A DNA stretch of 64,000 bases. Origin: Methylobacterium sp. J-030 (lineage in GTDB: Bacteria; Pseudomonadota; Alphaproteobacteria; Rhizobiales; Beijerinckiaceae). The stretch covers positions 32,356-96,355 of the forward strand of contig NZ_JAKSYM010000341.1 in the NCBI RefSeq assembly GCF_022829545.1, read 5' to 3'. Made by a program: the position numbers and the translations under genes. A model generated the notes under the pieces. The model saw only the letters and a program-made list of their open reading frames with translations. It had not been told where the DNA came from and ran no database searches. This document shows, one piece after another, positions 53,802-63,295 of the stretch; positions within the stretch are counted from its first letter, which is position 1, and each line of letters opens with the position of its first letter.

Positions 53802-54803
53802 ATGGCTACGATTCGAAAGCGCGGGCAAGCGTGGCAAGTTCAGATTCGCCGCGACGGGTTTCCCCCGATCACCAAATCGTTCCGTTCGAAGGCTGATGCG
53901 GACGGTTGGGCGCGAGAAACTGAGCGTCAGATCGAAAATGGTGGTCGGCCGAGTGGGACCCGGACGGCGAATAAGCTTACCATGGGCACCCTCCTCCTAC
54001 GCTATGAGGCGGAGGTCACGAGCGGTAAGCGGGGGCAAAGGTTCGAAGCATCTCGCATACGGACTTTCCTGCGCTCTCCGCTCGCGAATGTAGCGGCGCA
54101 TCGGCTGACGGCCTCTATGATAGCGGCTCACAGGGATGAACGTCTCAAGACCGTGAAGGGGGAGACCGTTCGTCGGGAACTGACGGTCCTGCGACACTGT
54201 ATCGAGACCGCCCGAAAAGAATGGGGTATGCCGTTCGTTGGAAACCCTGTCCGCCAAATCACCCTCCCCTGCCCGTCGAAGGTAAGAGGTCAAAGGCTTC
54301 CACAAGGGGCCGAAGCATCCCTAATGGCTGCCTTATCTAAAACTAGAGCGTGGTATCTCCGGCCCTTCATCATTCTTGCGCTTGAGACAGGGATGCGGCG
54401 CAGCGAAATACTTGCGCTACAATGGAATGCCATCGATTTGGTGAGCGGGCTTGCCGTCTTGGAGTTGTCGAAGAACGGATATGGAAGAACTGTTCCACTG
54501 ACGCCAAAAGCGATAGAGATACTGACCGAACTGCCACGTAACGGAAAAAATGTATTTCCGATAAAGGCTAACGCGGTGAGATTGGCATGGGAGCGTCTTC
54601 GTAAGCGAGCTGACCTGGACGATATAAAAATGCATTCAATGAGGCATGAAGCTATCAGTCGAATGTTCGAGATTGGATTGACAATACCGGAAGTTTCCGT
54701 CGTAAGCGGGCATCGAACACTTTCATGTTTGCAGAGATACACCCATTTGAAGCCCGAAAACGTGGCTGCGAAGCTGGCGCGGCTGTCTGGGCAATCCTCG
54801 TAA
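53802..54803 (+). CDS. Tyrosine recombinase (integrase)
   Basis: A 333-residue site-specific recombinase. An N-terminal arm-binding region (IRKRGQAWQVQIRRDGFPP) is followed by a SAM-like core-binding domain and the catalytic domain with Arg in LETGMRRSEILAL, HxxR in HSMRHEA, His in VSGHRTL and the nucleophile Tyr in LQRYTHL. It begins ~110 bases from the tRNA 3' end, the usual place for an integrase using that tRNA as attB. The ATG at 53802 fits the family start better than an upstream TTG. Confidence 0.92.
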   Translation: MATIRKRGQAWQVQIRRDGFPPITKSFRSKADADGWARETERQIENGGRPSGTRTANKLTMGTLLLRYEAEVTSGKRGQRFEASRIRTFLRSPLANVAAHRLTASMIAAHRDERLKTVKGETVRRELTVLRHCIETARKEWGMPFVGNPVRQITLPCPSKVRGQRLPQGAEASLMAALSKTRAWYLRPFIILALETGMRRSEILALQWNAIDLVSGLAVLELSKNGYGRTVPLTPKAIEILTELPRNGKNVFPIKANAVRLAWERLRKRADLDDIKMHSMRHEAISRMFEIGLTIPEVSVVSGHRTLSCLQRYTHLKPENVAAKLARLSGQSS

Positions 54804-55044
54804 CTATTACAGGCGGCGAGGCGCGCTATGGTTGTCATATCGCTACCTATCGTCGGCTGGGTGGGGAAGGGCTACTACTATAGCAGTAGCGACGGGCGAG
54901 CAGGGTTCCCCGGACAGTTTGCACGCAGGTTTATGACGGGCCTATGATGCGCATAACTTCTAGGCATTGTAGGCCCATAAATAAGACTTGACGCAACATC
55001 AACATTCCTGTATATATCACGTTATTGCTTGCGCTATCCATCAG

Positions 55045-55073
55045 GCGCCGGACTTTTTGTTCGGCGCTTTTTC
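55045..55073 (+). terminator. Intrinsic terminator after the integrase
   Basis: GCGCCGGAC-TTTTT-GTTCGGCGC hairpin followed by TTTTTC. The surrounding 54804-55146 is AT-rich and gene-free, and probably includes the promoter of the helicase-primase. Confidence 0.75.
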
Positions 55074-55146
55074 TATCAACCCAATCAGCTTTGATCGATT
55101 TGAAGGGCCGTGAGTCCAAACGATTTTGCTTGTCCAATTAAAGGTA

Positions 55147-57696
55147 ATGATATTGTTAGAAGATACAATAATTCACACTCCGCCCGAACTGTCCTTTCGC
55201 GACAGTATGGATGATGAGCGTCAAGCTCGGATCGTGGCCCGGCCTGATATTCATTCGTTCGGCGCCATCAAACTGCATCAGCCCATCAATCTTAGTTACG
55301 TGGCAGCAAGAGCCGGTGCAGGAAAGTCGACGGCATACATAGAAATCGCCACCGGACGATCGGAGGATGGGAAGAACACCCTCATCGTCGTTCCAACCGT
55401 CGCGCTATTGTTTGAGCTACAGAAGGTCATATCGATCACGGATCCGAAGTGTCGCGTTGTGGTGTTTCACAGCGACGATGGCTCTGACGTGTCTGTCTCT
55501 GCGCAGGTCTCGAAATACCTGCGCGAGGAATGGTGCCCCGGTGATATCCTCATCATTACCCATCAGTGTTTTCTCAACTTACCCTACTTCGACGGTAAGG
55601 CACGTTGTAAACTGCTAGTCGATGAAAATATTCCGACCTTTGATACTGGGACTTTGAACCTGCACGTCAACCATGGACTTATCACGGACCATATCGAGAT
55701 CGTGGATGCAGGGCCGGTCCATGGCAAGATCAAGATTGTCAATAGAACGGCGATCAAGCGCATCGTGGACAACAAGAACGATGATGCTGTTTACCGTAGT
55801 CTGAGACCGTTGTGCTCGCTGTTGATGCGAGATGACTGCGCTTACTATGTCTCGATCAAACAACTGAATGATTTGAAAAATGGCCTTAAACCAAAGGGTC
55901 AACTGACGATCTATGCCTTTCGCGGGCCGGATCGTTTTGTCGGGTTCGATGGAGTGACGTTCGCTTCGGCGTTCTTCGCGGACACCTTCACCTATCATCA
56001 CTGGAAGAGCCTTGGGGCGAACTGGCGCAAGGATGAGGATGTGGCAGAGAGGCTTCTACGGCCAGTCCATCCTGAGAATTCGCGCTTGGTGATCTACTAC
56101 GGTTATGAGGGTCGGAACTCAAAGAGCCTCAGAGACCGATTGGAGAAGGCAGGGAACGGAGAGCTGCGGGAAACGGCCGTCCAGGTGATAGGTGGAGAGC
56201 CCTTCCTGTATTTGGAGAACAATGACCGACGCGACAGTAGCCCTCTAAACGCATGCCCTAATGGTAGGCGTCTTCCACCTGTATCGGCTGGACAGAACGG
56301 TTTCAGCGACGTTCGGCACGGGGTCATCCTCATTGCGACGAACTATGACCCCGGACAGGCTGATGTCCTCTCACGGGTAGCTGGGTTTGATCGTGAGAAG
56401 CAGAACCGAGCGATGGGGGACACGCTCTATCAGGCGTTCATGCGCGGCTCTCTCAGGAATGATGAGATCGACGGGGAAACGCGATGGGTGGTGGCGTGTG
56501 AGGAAGACGCGAGACTGCTATCCGAACGATTCCCTGGATCAGTAGTGAAGGCTCTCGGTCTGGTGCCGGTTGTAAAGAAGAAAGCGGGACGACCTCGAAA
56601 GCACCAGAACGATAACGAACGAAAGAGGCATCACGAACGAACCAGGGAAGGATCATCGGCGCTTCGCGCGGACTTCGTCCGTTACATCGCACCTGCAATT
56701 ACCGAGGATGTCGTTTTCTTGGATAAACAGGACGAAACTACTTATAAGACTATAGGTGATTTCGTCCGCTATTTCCGTGGTTCTTATTTCGATCACATGA
56801 GACGAATCGATCCGAAAATCATCTATAGGGAGGAAGATCAGTTCTTTGATTTCTTACGGAATATGTCTTCACAGATACACGAACAAAAAGACGACATACC
56901 CTGTATCACCGGTGCGCTTTTCGATCCAAGAATCAATAATGGAGGAACACGAGACGGGACGACTGTTCTCATAACTCGTGGTCTTTGGTTGGATATCGAG
57001 GGCGGAGATCTGACAGTCAAGGATTTCGAGCAGTCTTTTCCTCAATTACAGTTCATCGCCTATAGCACTTTCAATCACACGAAACAGGATCCACGTTTCA
57101 GGATCTATATTCCTACCAATAGAGCCATGTATGAAGACGAGAGTGTATCGATCTATCACGAGATTAAACATACACTCAAGTCATTTGGATGGAAACAGGG
57201 AAAGAGAGTAACCGCGAAGCGTGGCGTAAGCCATACCGATAGATTTGATGGCATTGATAATCGTTCTGGACCTTCACAGCTTTCTATTCTTCCCTGCCAG
57301 TCCAATGATCGTAAGGCGAGTTTCTTCGTCGAGAGAACCGAAGGACGACAACCTCTCGACGTTTCTATCTGGCTTAAACAGAAGTCATGGATGGAGAATG
57401 ATAACGATTTCTTCGATCTACCTGTTCCCCATGACTCAACCGGGGAAACGGTTCTGACAGAGGAGCAGCAAATAATAATTACAGACGCGATGCACCGATG
57501 GGAAACGCACGGAAGGCTAAGGGGGAATGGTCACAGAGGAATCTTTCTTCTTTCTCATTCTCTAAGACGCGCCAAGCTTTCGATATGGGAAATTAGAAGT
57601 CAGCTTCTCGATGCTGCGTCAAAAGCAACATCACCGCTAGATCGGAAGGCAGATGTAAGGCGGATCACGAGAAGTATTCAGTCAGGTAAACTTTAA
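55147..57696 (+). CDS. Helicase–primase fusion, element replication protein
   Basis: An 849-residue protein. The N-terminal half resembles an SF2-type helicase: Walker A ARAGAGKST (~55-62), LIVVPTVALLFELQK and an acidic VDEN box (~155). The C-terminal half resembles plasmid/phage archaeo-eukaryotic primases: catalytic WLDIEGGD (~614), the STFNHTKQDPRFRIYIP block, LSILPCQ, then a PriCT-like end (GNGHRGIFLLSHSLRRAKLS). It probably starts replication of the excised element. Codon use is AT-rich. The ATG at 55147 has only AAGG nearby; a perfect terminator follows the gene. Confidence 0.75.
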   Translation: MILLEDTIIHTPPELSFRDSMDDERQARIVARPDIHSFGAIKLHQPINLSYVAARAGAGKSTAYIEIATGRSEDGKNTLIVVPTVALLFELQKVISITDPKCRVVVFHSDDGSDVSVSAQVSKYLREEWCPGDILIITHQCFLNLPYFDGKARCKLLVDENIPTFDTGTLNLHVNHGLITDHIEIVDAGPVHGKIKIVNRTAIKRIVDNKNDDAVYRSLRPLCSLLMRDDCAYYVSIKQLNDLKNGLKPKGQLTIYAFRGPDRFVGFDGVTFASAFFADTFTYHHWKSLGANWRKDEDVAERLLRPVHPENSRLVIYYGYEGRNSKSLRDRLEKAGNGELRETAVQVIGGEPFLYLENNDRRDSSPLNACPNGRRLPPVSAGQNGFSDVRHGVILIATNYDPGQADVLSRVAGFDREKQNRAMGDTLYQAFMRGSLRNDEIDGETRWVVACEEDARLLSERFPGSVVKALGLVPVVKKKAGRPRKHQNDNERKRHHERTREGSSALRADFVRYIAPAITEDVVFLDKQDETTYKTIGDFVRYFRGSYFDHMRRIDPKIIYREEDQFFDFLRNMSSQIHEQKDDIPCITGALFDPRINNGGTRDGTTVLITRGLWLDIEGGDLTVKDFEQSFPQLQFIAYSTFNHTKQDPRFRIYIPTNRAMYEDESVSIYHEIKHTLKSFGWKQGKRVTAKRGVSHTDRFDGIDNRSGPSQLSILPCQSNDRKASFFVERTEGRQPLDVSIWLKQKSWMENDNDFFDLPVPHDSTGETVLTEEQQIIITDAMHRWETHGRLRGNGHRGIFLLSHSLRRAKLSIWEIRSQLLDAASKATSPLDRKADVRRITRSIQSGKL

Positions 57697-57716
57697 ATCC
57701 TAATCCTCAAAAATTA

Positions 57717-57748
57717 ATACCCGTAATGTCAGAAGACATTACGGGTAT
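57717..57748 (+). terminator. Perfect 14-bp stem terminator of the helicase–primase gene
   Basis: ATACCCGTAATGTC-AGAA-GACATTACGGGTAT, with a short T-run after it, 20 bases beyond the stop. Confidence 0.85.
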
Positions 57749-57958
57749 TTGCAATTTTAATGGGCAAAATGAATGGAAAGATGCTGGTTGATGAGCAATG
57801 AAAGCGATAGCAGATAATTTATACTTTCATTGCGCTTCATACAAATGCGATAAATGACGTAATTCGTTTAAAGTTGTCGAGCAATCGATTGTAGCTCAAT
57901 CATACATGTCATTAGATGAGCTTCCGAAAAATGTAATCCACATTTCGTGCATCATTAG

Positions 57959-58273
57959 GTGATTGAGGGCATGTTTCATAGCCCTTGGGGAATTCAAGCA
58001 GGCATGTACTGGTATCTCCAGATGAATCATCCAAATATCGTTCTCGGATGGGATCCTAATTTCGAGCAAAAATCTCAAAGATGGAGACCAGAAGTTCTTC
58101 ATGTATCATCGAAGATCGACTTTATGACGGAGTTTTGCTTATATTTAATTGGAAAGAGTTATTTATTGTCAAGCGCCGCAGGTTATACTGCGACAATTTG
58201 TGCAATACTCACTGAATGCAATGTGGGCGTACACGCAATACGTCGTGTCATCGCGGCGTATATGAATATATGA
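57959..58273 (+). CDS. Uncertain ORF in the element
   Basis: A GTG-initiated frame (an ATG follows 12 bases later) of about 100 residues, with Trp-rich start (HSPWGIQAGMYWYLQMNHPN) and a hydrophobic C-terminal segment. No family recognised. It lies in an AT-rich stretch (57749-58288) with an open frame on the other strand too, so it may be chance. Confidence 0.3.
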   Translation: MIEGMFHSPWGIQAGMYWYLQMNHPNIVLGWDPNFEQKSQRWRPEVLHVSSKIDFMTEFCLYLIGKSYLLSSAAGYTATICAILTECNVGVHAIRRVIAAYMNI

Positions 58274-58288
58274 CAACTGGATGCTCAT

Positions 58289-58666
58289 ATGACTGCTGTT
58301 GCTCTATATCTCCACTTCAGTGATCCCAAGAAGGCTGCGGCTGTTCGTATCGGATTGGAGGCGGACGGAACAAAAATCCCGGTTATCGCAGTCAAGTTGC
58401 CCAACGAAGATCATGCCAAATCTGAGCAGACGCGCGACGCTGTTTTGAATGCGCAGCCTGACATCAAGGTCACTCTCGATCACCGCGAGATGAGCATCAC
58501 GAGCGGCTACATGAGCGCGTTCGGAAGTTCCATCACGATATCACTTACGATCGAGATCGAGGGGGATGGACTTCTCGATATACTGCAGTTGAGCAACCGC
58601 CTCGGCGTAGCAGGGCATATCTGCTCACTTGAGAGCCACTCTAATTTCACTTTCGGTGAAAATTAG
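58289..58666 (+). CDS. Unknown small protein of the element
   Basis: A 125-residue soluble protein (MTAVALYLHFSDPKKAAAVR; KSEQTRDAVLNAQPDIKVTL) with a beta-rich middle (SSITISLTIEIEGDG). Composition is typical coding sequence. A terminator hairpin 45 bases after the stop marks it as a single transcription unit. No family recognised. Confidence 0.6.
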   Translation: MTAVALYLHFSDPKKAAAVRIGLEADGTKIPVIAVKLPNEDHAKSEQTRDAVLNAQPDIKVTLDHREMSITSGYMSAFGSSITISLTIEIEGDGLLDILQLSNRLGVAGHICSLESHSNFTFGEN

Positions 58667-58711
58667 CGCGACAGTAGCGTCGATTTGGAGTTTTTTCCTG
58701 ACTGCGCTAGA

Positions 58712-58742
58712 ACCCCAGGACCAAAACAGTTGGTCCTGGGGT
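58712..58742 (+). terminator. Intrinsic terminator after 58289 gene
   Basis: ACCCCAGGACCA / TGGTCCTGGGGT, 12-bp perfect stem with an 8-base loop, followed by ATTT. Confidence 0.8.
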
Positions 58743-58845
58743 ATTTAAGAGTAGTGTTCGGCTCAAAGGTTGCCCTAGAATTGCACGTACTCTTCCCGGT
58801 CGGCCATGCAACCACCCATTCTTCGGCTCTACTGTAGTTGGGGCG

Positions 58846-59560
58846 ATAATGGAATCAGTGGCCTACAGCCTTCCACTGTCTCCTACTGTTTACTCAGGAA
58901 GGCGATAGGAGCGCGTAGGATCGTCACCAGCGGCCGCAAACGATTCTGGGCATCACAGACACGGCCCTGATTGCTCAAGCCGTTCCTGATCGATCCTACG
59001 CGATGAAGGGGCGGGAACAGGGACAGCGGCTATCCATCTCCCTTCTGTCCCTCGCATCGGGGCTCCCGTTATCATTACGACCAACGACACTGCCGGCCAT
59101 CTAACCGACCTTGCGCCTACCGTTACGATCACAGGATCGTCCACCTACAGCCGCCCACCATCCCCCGCCGTTCATTACGGATGGGGGTGGGAGCGCATAG
59201 GATCGTCACCAGCGCCACGATCGGTTCTGCGCATTTGCGGTTTGCCCTGGGCCGTCCAAGTCGCTCACGTGCCTTCCTACGCAATAATGAGTTTGCAATA
59301 GGGACTGCGGCGACCTACCTCTGCTCGTCCCCGCGATCACCGTTTTCATTATTATTCCGGTCGAAGAGCAAACCGATCACCCCACCGGCCTTTGCGCCCA
59401 TCATCACAACGATAACGAGCTTGCCCACTGACCTCCGACTTGTTGTCCCGTACTGTTCGCTCAGGATCCCCCCAGAATACATACAAGCATCACACGCGGC
59501 CACGAACGGTTTCAAGCAGCCGATCACCCGTAACGATTCTCGGCGATACTGAGCGGTTTT
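58846..59560. repeat. Three degenerate tandem repeats, period ~283 bp
   Basis: CCTACAGCC recurs at 58862 and 59144, and GATCGTCACCAGCG at 58919 and 59201 (282 bases apart). A third copy starts near TACTGTTCGCTCAGGA (59451), matching TACTGTTTACTCAGGA at 58884. The copies have diverged by many substitutions. In the third copy the minus strand is open for 113 codons; the other copies contain stops there. Confidence 0.7.
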
Positions 59561-59656
59561 TGGACGATGATTGAACATGAGGGGAATAGCGTCACAGCTT
59601 CCCGTCAAAGCCACGCTTCGGAATGATAACGGGAATCCTGGGTGTGAGACCACCAT
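59315..59656 (-). CDS. Possible protein from the last tandem repeat copy
   Basis: A 113-codon frame with a hydrophobic patch (KLVIVVMMGAKAGGVIGLLF) followed by a polar tail. The corresponding stretch of the preceding copy (PVIVTVGARSV) is in the same relative frame, which hints at former coding. No ribosome-binding site stands out. Low confidence. Confidence 0.3.
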   Translation of the reverse strand: MVVSHPGFPLSFRSVALTGSCDAIPLMFNHRPKTAQYRRESLRVIGCLKPFVAACDACMYSGGILSEQYGTTSRRSVGKLVIVVMMGAKAGGVIGLLFDRNNNENGDRGDEQR

Positions 59657-59731
59657 CCCGCTTGATAGGCTCGTATAGTTCCGCGACCCCGCCCTCCGAG
59701 CGTCACTGACCAGCCAAGGATATCGTTCGAA

Positions 59732-60013
59732 ATGCCAGCCCTTGACGCTGTTCTAACTAGACCATTCTGCACCCATCAAATTGAGTTTCGAGTCGATTCA
59801 GTAGCGCCGACTGCGAAATCAACTGATCCACAGACTATAGTTGTAGCAGTGAAGAACGTCGGATTCGCCGATTGTGCGATGTTTGCTCTGTCGACCATTA
59901 GCTTCAAATATAAGAAAGACCATACCTTACCGATAACGGATCGCAGAAGATATGATGCCGACGATCTCGCGAAGGGGAAGCAGAGGCGATTGCCAAGTAC
60001 ATACGGAAAATGA
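59732..60013 (+). CDS. Unknown 93-residue protein of the element
   Basis: A small protein with a beta-rich core (CTHQIEFRVDSVAPTAKST; TIVVAVKNVGFADCAMFALS) and a basic C-terminus, reminiscent of a small Ig-like fold. No family recognised and only a weak AGGA upstream. The next 225 bases (60014-60238) are AT-rich and gene-free. Confidence 0.45.
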   Translation: MPALDAVLTRPFCTHQIEFRVDSVAPTAKSTDPQTIVVAVKNVGFADCAMFALSTISFKYKKDHTLPITDRRRYDADDLAKGKQRRLPSTYGK

Positions 60014-60238
60014 AATCGTTTATATTTCACAAACACAACTGATCAAAAATTCGTTTCGAGTCTATTATATGCGATTTCGAGCATGTCTGCACTTGATAAA
60101 ACTATAATTGCTTAAATAGCGCCTTCCATTGCGACCGACTTAGTCGGTTATCAGCACAAAAAAGATGTAGACGCTAAAGCTGAATTGATATTATTAATGG
60201 CAGTCATTCGAGTTTCGCTGCCACCTATGGGATAAGAA

Positions 60239-61630
60239 ATGAAGCTGGCACAATTCTGGGGTCGTTTGAAGCCTGGACAATCAATATTTGGGTACAAGAC
60301 TGACCATTTGTCAATTTCAATAGAAGATGCCGAAGTTATACTGCTAAGATCAGCCGAGGGCGGTCGAACGATCTCGCCAGATATTGTGATTCCAATTCAG
60401 GCCGCATTGGATGCCAACCGGTCAAATTCTCTAACGCCTGAGCATGTAGCTGCATTTCAAGCTGCGTATGCGTCGCTTATGAAGCAGGCATATGATATTA
60501 GTGTGAAATCTATTGCTCTATCCCGAGATACATTCGAAGATATAATTGATGACGCGGAGGTATTAGTAAAATATGCATCGGAGACAGGGATTGCTGTTCC
60601 CGCATCTGATCTGACAAACATTTTTGCTGCACGAGACGAGCTTCAAACTGGCTCCTTTGATATCTCGACGAAGTCTAATTTCTATGCCTCTTATAGCGTT
60701 GTTACCAAACTGCTTGGCGATGTAACGGCAAACACAATTCGCAACTGTTCCTCCGAGAGTACCAGGGCTATACTTCGAAGAAATCGGGTTTGGGCGATCT
60801 CGATCACAGTAATTGCGACTACCATATCCCTACTTACGTTTGTTCTTGACTCGACATCAAGCAAAATCAAAGAAGATATAGACTCAGCTTCATCGTTGGC
60901 AGCCAAGCTCAGGCTTTCATTCCCTGGCGGCACCAATAGTTTTGCAGTAAACCCATGTGCCGAGATATATAAAATTGTAGCTTTACCCAATGGAGTGCAC
61001 ATAAGCGAGGATGATATACAATTACTACAGTCTCTGAGTAGCAAAATTAGGGAAATACACAATAGATCAATCAAGTTGAATATCACAATGAGAAGTGTTG
61101 AGTGTGATCCGATACCAAGCTGTTCACAAAATACAGATTACTTAAGGGCTAAAAGACACAAAGATAGAAAATATCTCACAGAGGTGCAGCCAAAAAACGA
61201 AATGGACTCCCGAGCACAGCTCGAAATAAATCCTGCTATTTCTAACTATGCTGCGGACTCGCTTTGCAAAATAAGAACGCTTCAAGAAGTCCGAAGTTTT
61301 GCAGAAAATGTGCGGGACAATTATGGGGCATTGTACGGAGGAATAAGCTCATACGCGTTACCAATTTTATATGCTGTACTTGGCGCGTTCGCCTACAGAC
61401 TTAGAACATTTTCTGAAACTATACGTCGGCGTACTTACCACCCATCGTTCTCTGATTCTGCTCGGATGATTACTGCCGTCATCGCCGGGGCAATATCAGG
61501 GATGGTAAATCCAGCTCATAGTCTATCGCTTTCTCCTCTAGCAACTGCATTCTTGGTTGGTTATGGGGTCGAGATTTTTTTCAAGTTTCTGGACTCACTT
61601 GTTAATGCGTTTGGTACCTCGTCGAAATAG
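60239..61630 (+). CDS. Membrane protein with extracytoplasmic domain, candidate effector
   Basis: A 463-residue protein that I cannot assign. The N-terminal ~180 residues are helical and soluble. A membrane helix (VWAISITVIATTISLLTFVL; ~184-204) leads to a ~165-residue domain with Cys residues (VNPCAEIYK; SVECDPIPSCSQ), then three C-terminal helices (YALPILYAVLGAFAY; MITAVIAGAISGMV; LATAFLVGYGVEIFF). Strongly AT-rich and isolated. Cargo of this shape in integrative elements is often a defence or exclusion protein; that is inference only. Confidence 0.65.
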   Translation: MKLAQFWGRLKPGQSIFGYKTDHLSISIEDAEVILLRSAEGGRTISPDIVIPIQAALDANRSNSLTPEHVAAFQAAYASLMKQAYDISVKSIALSRDTFEDIIDDAEVLVKYASETGIAVPASDLTNIFAARDELQTGSFDISTKSNFYASYSVVTKLLGDVTANTIRNCSSESTRAILRRNRVWAISITVIATTISLLTFVLDSTSSKIKEDIDSASSLAAKLRLSFPGGTNSFAVNPCAEIYKIVALPNGVHISEDDIQLLQSLSSKIREIHNRSIKLNITMRSVECDPIPSCSQNTDYLRAKRHKDRKYLTEVQPKNEMDSRAQLEINPAISNYAADSLCKIRTLQEVRSFAENVRDNYGALYGGISSYALPILYAVLGAFAYRLRTFSETIRRRTYHPSFSDSARMITAVIAGAISGMVNPAHSLSLSPLATAFLVGYGVEIFFKFLDSLVNAFGTSSK

Positions 61631-61669
61631 TTCGTATCTGTAATACGGACATCTCAAGGTTGCGAAAGT

Positions 61670-61993
61670 TTACGATGCCGTTGCGAGTTGATTAATACCA
61701 AAGCACGTTCCCGTCGCGCTATTCTTTCCGTCGAGATACCGCCGACAGAATCGTTTCATCAGGTTGCGTTCGTTCAACTCAACACACGCTATGAATGAGT
61801 CGGCCAGACACAGGGCCATCTAGGTATCGTCCGTCCACTGCCCGGCCAACAGATTGAACGGTCCGCCTCCTACCATGTCAGTTGCAGGCAGTTTGGCGTC
61901 CCGCGGATCGAATTCCAGCGTGGTTCCGAGCGCAGCCCCCACCGCGAGACCAATGAAAGCGCCCAACACACGGTCACGAACGGCATCAGACAT
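61670..61993 (-). pseudogene. ADP-ribosylglycohydrolase remnant with internal stop
   Basis: The first ~105 codons of a DraG-type ADP-ribosylglycohydrolase: VRDRVLGAFIGLAVGAALGT, VGGGPFNLLAGQWTDDT, then TAG (61820-61822) where the family has Ser, then MALCLADSFIACVELNERNL. After RYLDGKNSATGTCFGI the homology is lost and a stop follows. The catalytic metal ligands of the C-terminal part are missing. It overlaps the phosphatase remnant upstream by 8 bases. Confidence 0.8.
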
Positions 61994-62608
61994 CGAATGC
62001 CCCCTGCCTGAGAACGTAAGCTTCCTGCTCCGGTGTCTCTATCGCTCCCGGTCTAGTGGCGCGAACCCGTTCCATCGTCCTCCTAGGATCGTCGCCCATC
62101 ATCACGAGGAGTTTGTCCGCCACCAGACCCGCACGACCGAGGCCGCCCCTACAGTGAACCACGACTGACCCGCCTCCTTGTAATTGATCCGTCAGGCGTG
62201 GGCCAATCGTTTTCCAGGCCGCTTCGAACGCCGGCCCTGGAATAGAAACATCGGGGATTGGAGCGTGCAACCAGACCATGCCCGCATCCCGCACGGCCTC
62301 AGGCAACCTACGGACCTTCAATAGATAGAATTCGTGCGGTTCAAGCAGGGTGAGAACGCATGACGCACCCCACGTCCGGATGGCCTCTATGTCTGCGATT
62401 AGGTCACGCTTCCATGGACCGCCGACTGACGATGGATCCACCTTGCCGGGACAGAGCGTAATACCAATTCGGCCGCCTTGTCTCCAACAGGGATTGTGGC
62501 GATCTGAAGAGGATGGGTGACTGATGTTCGAATCGATCGTTTGGATCTAGGTAAGCTATGCGATCCGAAAACAGCAAGTCCCGTATGCCAAATATCATCC
62601 TCTGTCAT
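61986..62608 (-). pseudogene. Dual-specificity phosphatase, frameshifted
   Basis: A CDKN3/dual-specificity-type phosphatase with an intact P-loop (VVHCRGGLGRAG, CX5R) and general-acid loop (APIPDVSIPGPAFEA). The N-terminus (SVTHPLQIATIPVGDK) is in a different frame from the next segment (GGRIGITLCPGKVDPSS); a one-base loss near 62475 explains this. A 151-residue protein could still start at GTG 62441 and keep the catalytic core. Paired with an ADP-ribosylglycohydrolase, as often seen in bacterial genomes. Confidence 0.75.
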
Positions 62609-62674
62609 GGTGTCTCCTATCTTGACACCATATCATAACAAACAGGGAATGATAGCGAAGAGATGGCAGTCTTA

Positions 62675-63019
62675 TCAAACATCTGACTGAGCGTGTTCGA
62701 CCATCGCCGATGCTAATGATACCAGTAGACGCTGATCGTTACTAGAAAGCTGAGAGAAAATTGCATTGAGACGGGCGCGAAGATCGATAGATTTGCTGTC
62801 TTCCATGGTATCATCAACAATAGAAACCATTGGCACCTTGGTGACATCGCATATCGTTTGGATCGTATCGAGGCCGGGCAGGCTCACGCCACGTTCAATG
62901 TTGCTGACGGCTTCCTTCGTACGATCGATGCGCTCAGCCAACTGGCTCTGCGTAAGCCCCGAAGCCTCGCGGGCTCTCTTCACCCTCAGTCCGACGATGT
63001 GGCTCAGGTCGTGCTTCAT
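62675..63019 (-). CDS. XRE-family transcriptional regulator
   Basis: A 114-residue regulator. The helix-turn-helix spans residues ~8-62 (LRVKRAREASGLTQSQLAER; EAVSNIERGVSLPGLDTIQ). The C-terminal ~50 residues are helical and may dimerise. The ATG at 63019 gives the normal family start; the upstream in-frame sequence is not protein-like. It probably controls element genes, but no operator is identified. The following 63020-63295 shows no gene. Confidence 0.85.
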   Translation of the reverse strand: MKHDLSHIVGLRVKRAREASGLTQSQLAERIDRTKEAVSNIERGVSLPGLDTIQTICDVTKVPMVSIVDDTMEDSKSIDLRARLNAIFSQLSSNDQRLLVSLASAMVEHAQSDV

Positions 63020-63295
63020 GGAATTAGCTCGGCTCTGACTCCCTGGTTGTGGGACGAACCAAACTTTACCAAACCGGTTCCCAAGCGGATTTCCACTTCG
63101 ACCTTTCGGGTTTGGTCGTATCGTAGGGCTGGTTCTTGCACCTGGTTCGGAATGCGGCCGGGTTACTCCGCTGTCAGGGCCAGAGACATTTCGCAGGCTT
63201 TCGCTGTGTCGCCGGTCAATCTCGAACACTCGTCGAGACGGTGCCGGTACCACAGGGCATAGAGAGCCGGAAAAACAGCGGGGTTAGGAACGTAG

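Noticed and set aside
62520..62540. TTCGAATCG near 62527 as a possible attR of the tRNA-Arg element
   Set aside because: Only about nine bases match the tRNA T loop; the rest of the 3' half is absent.
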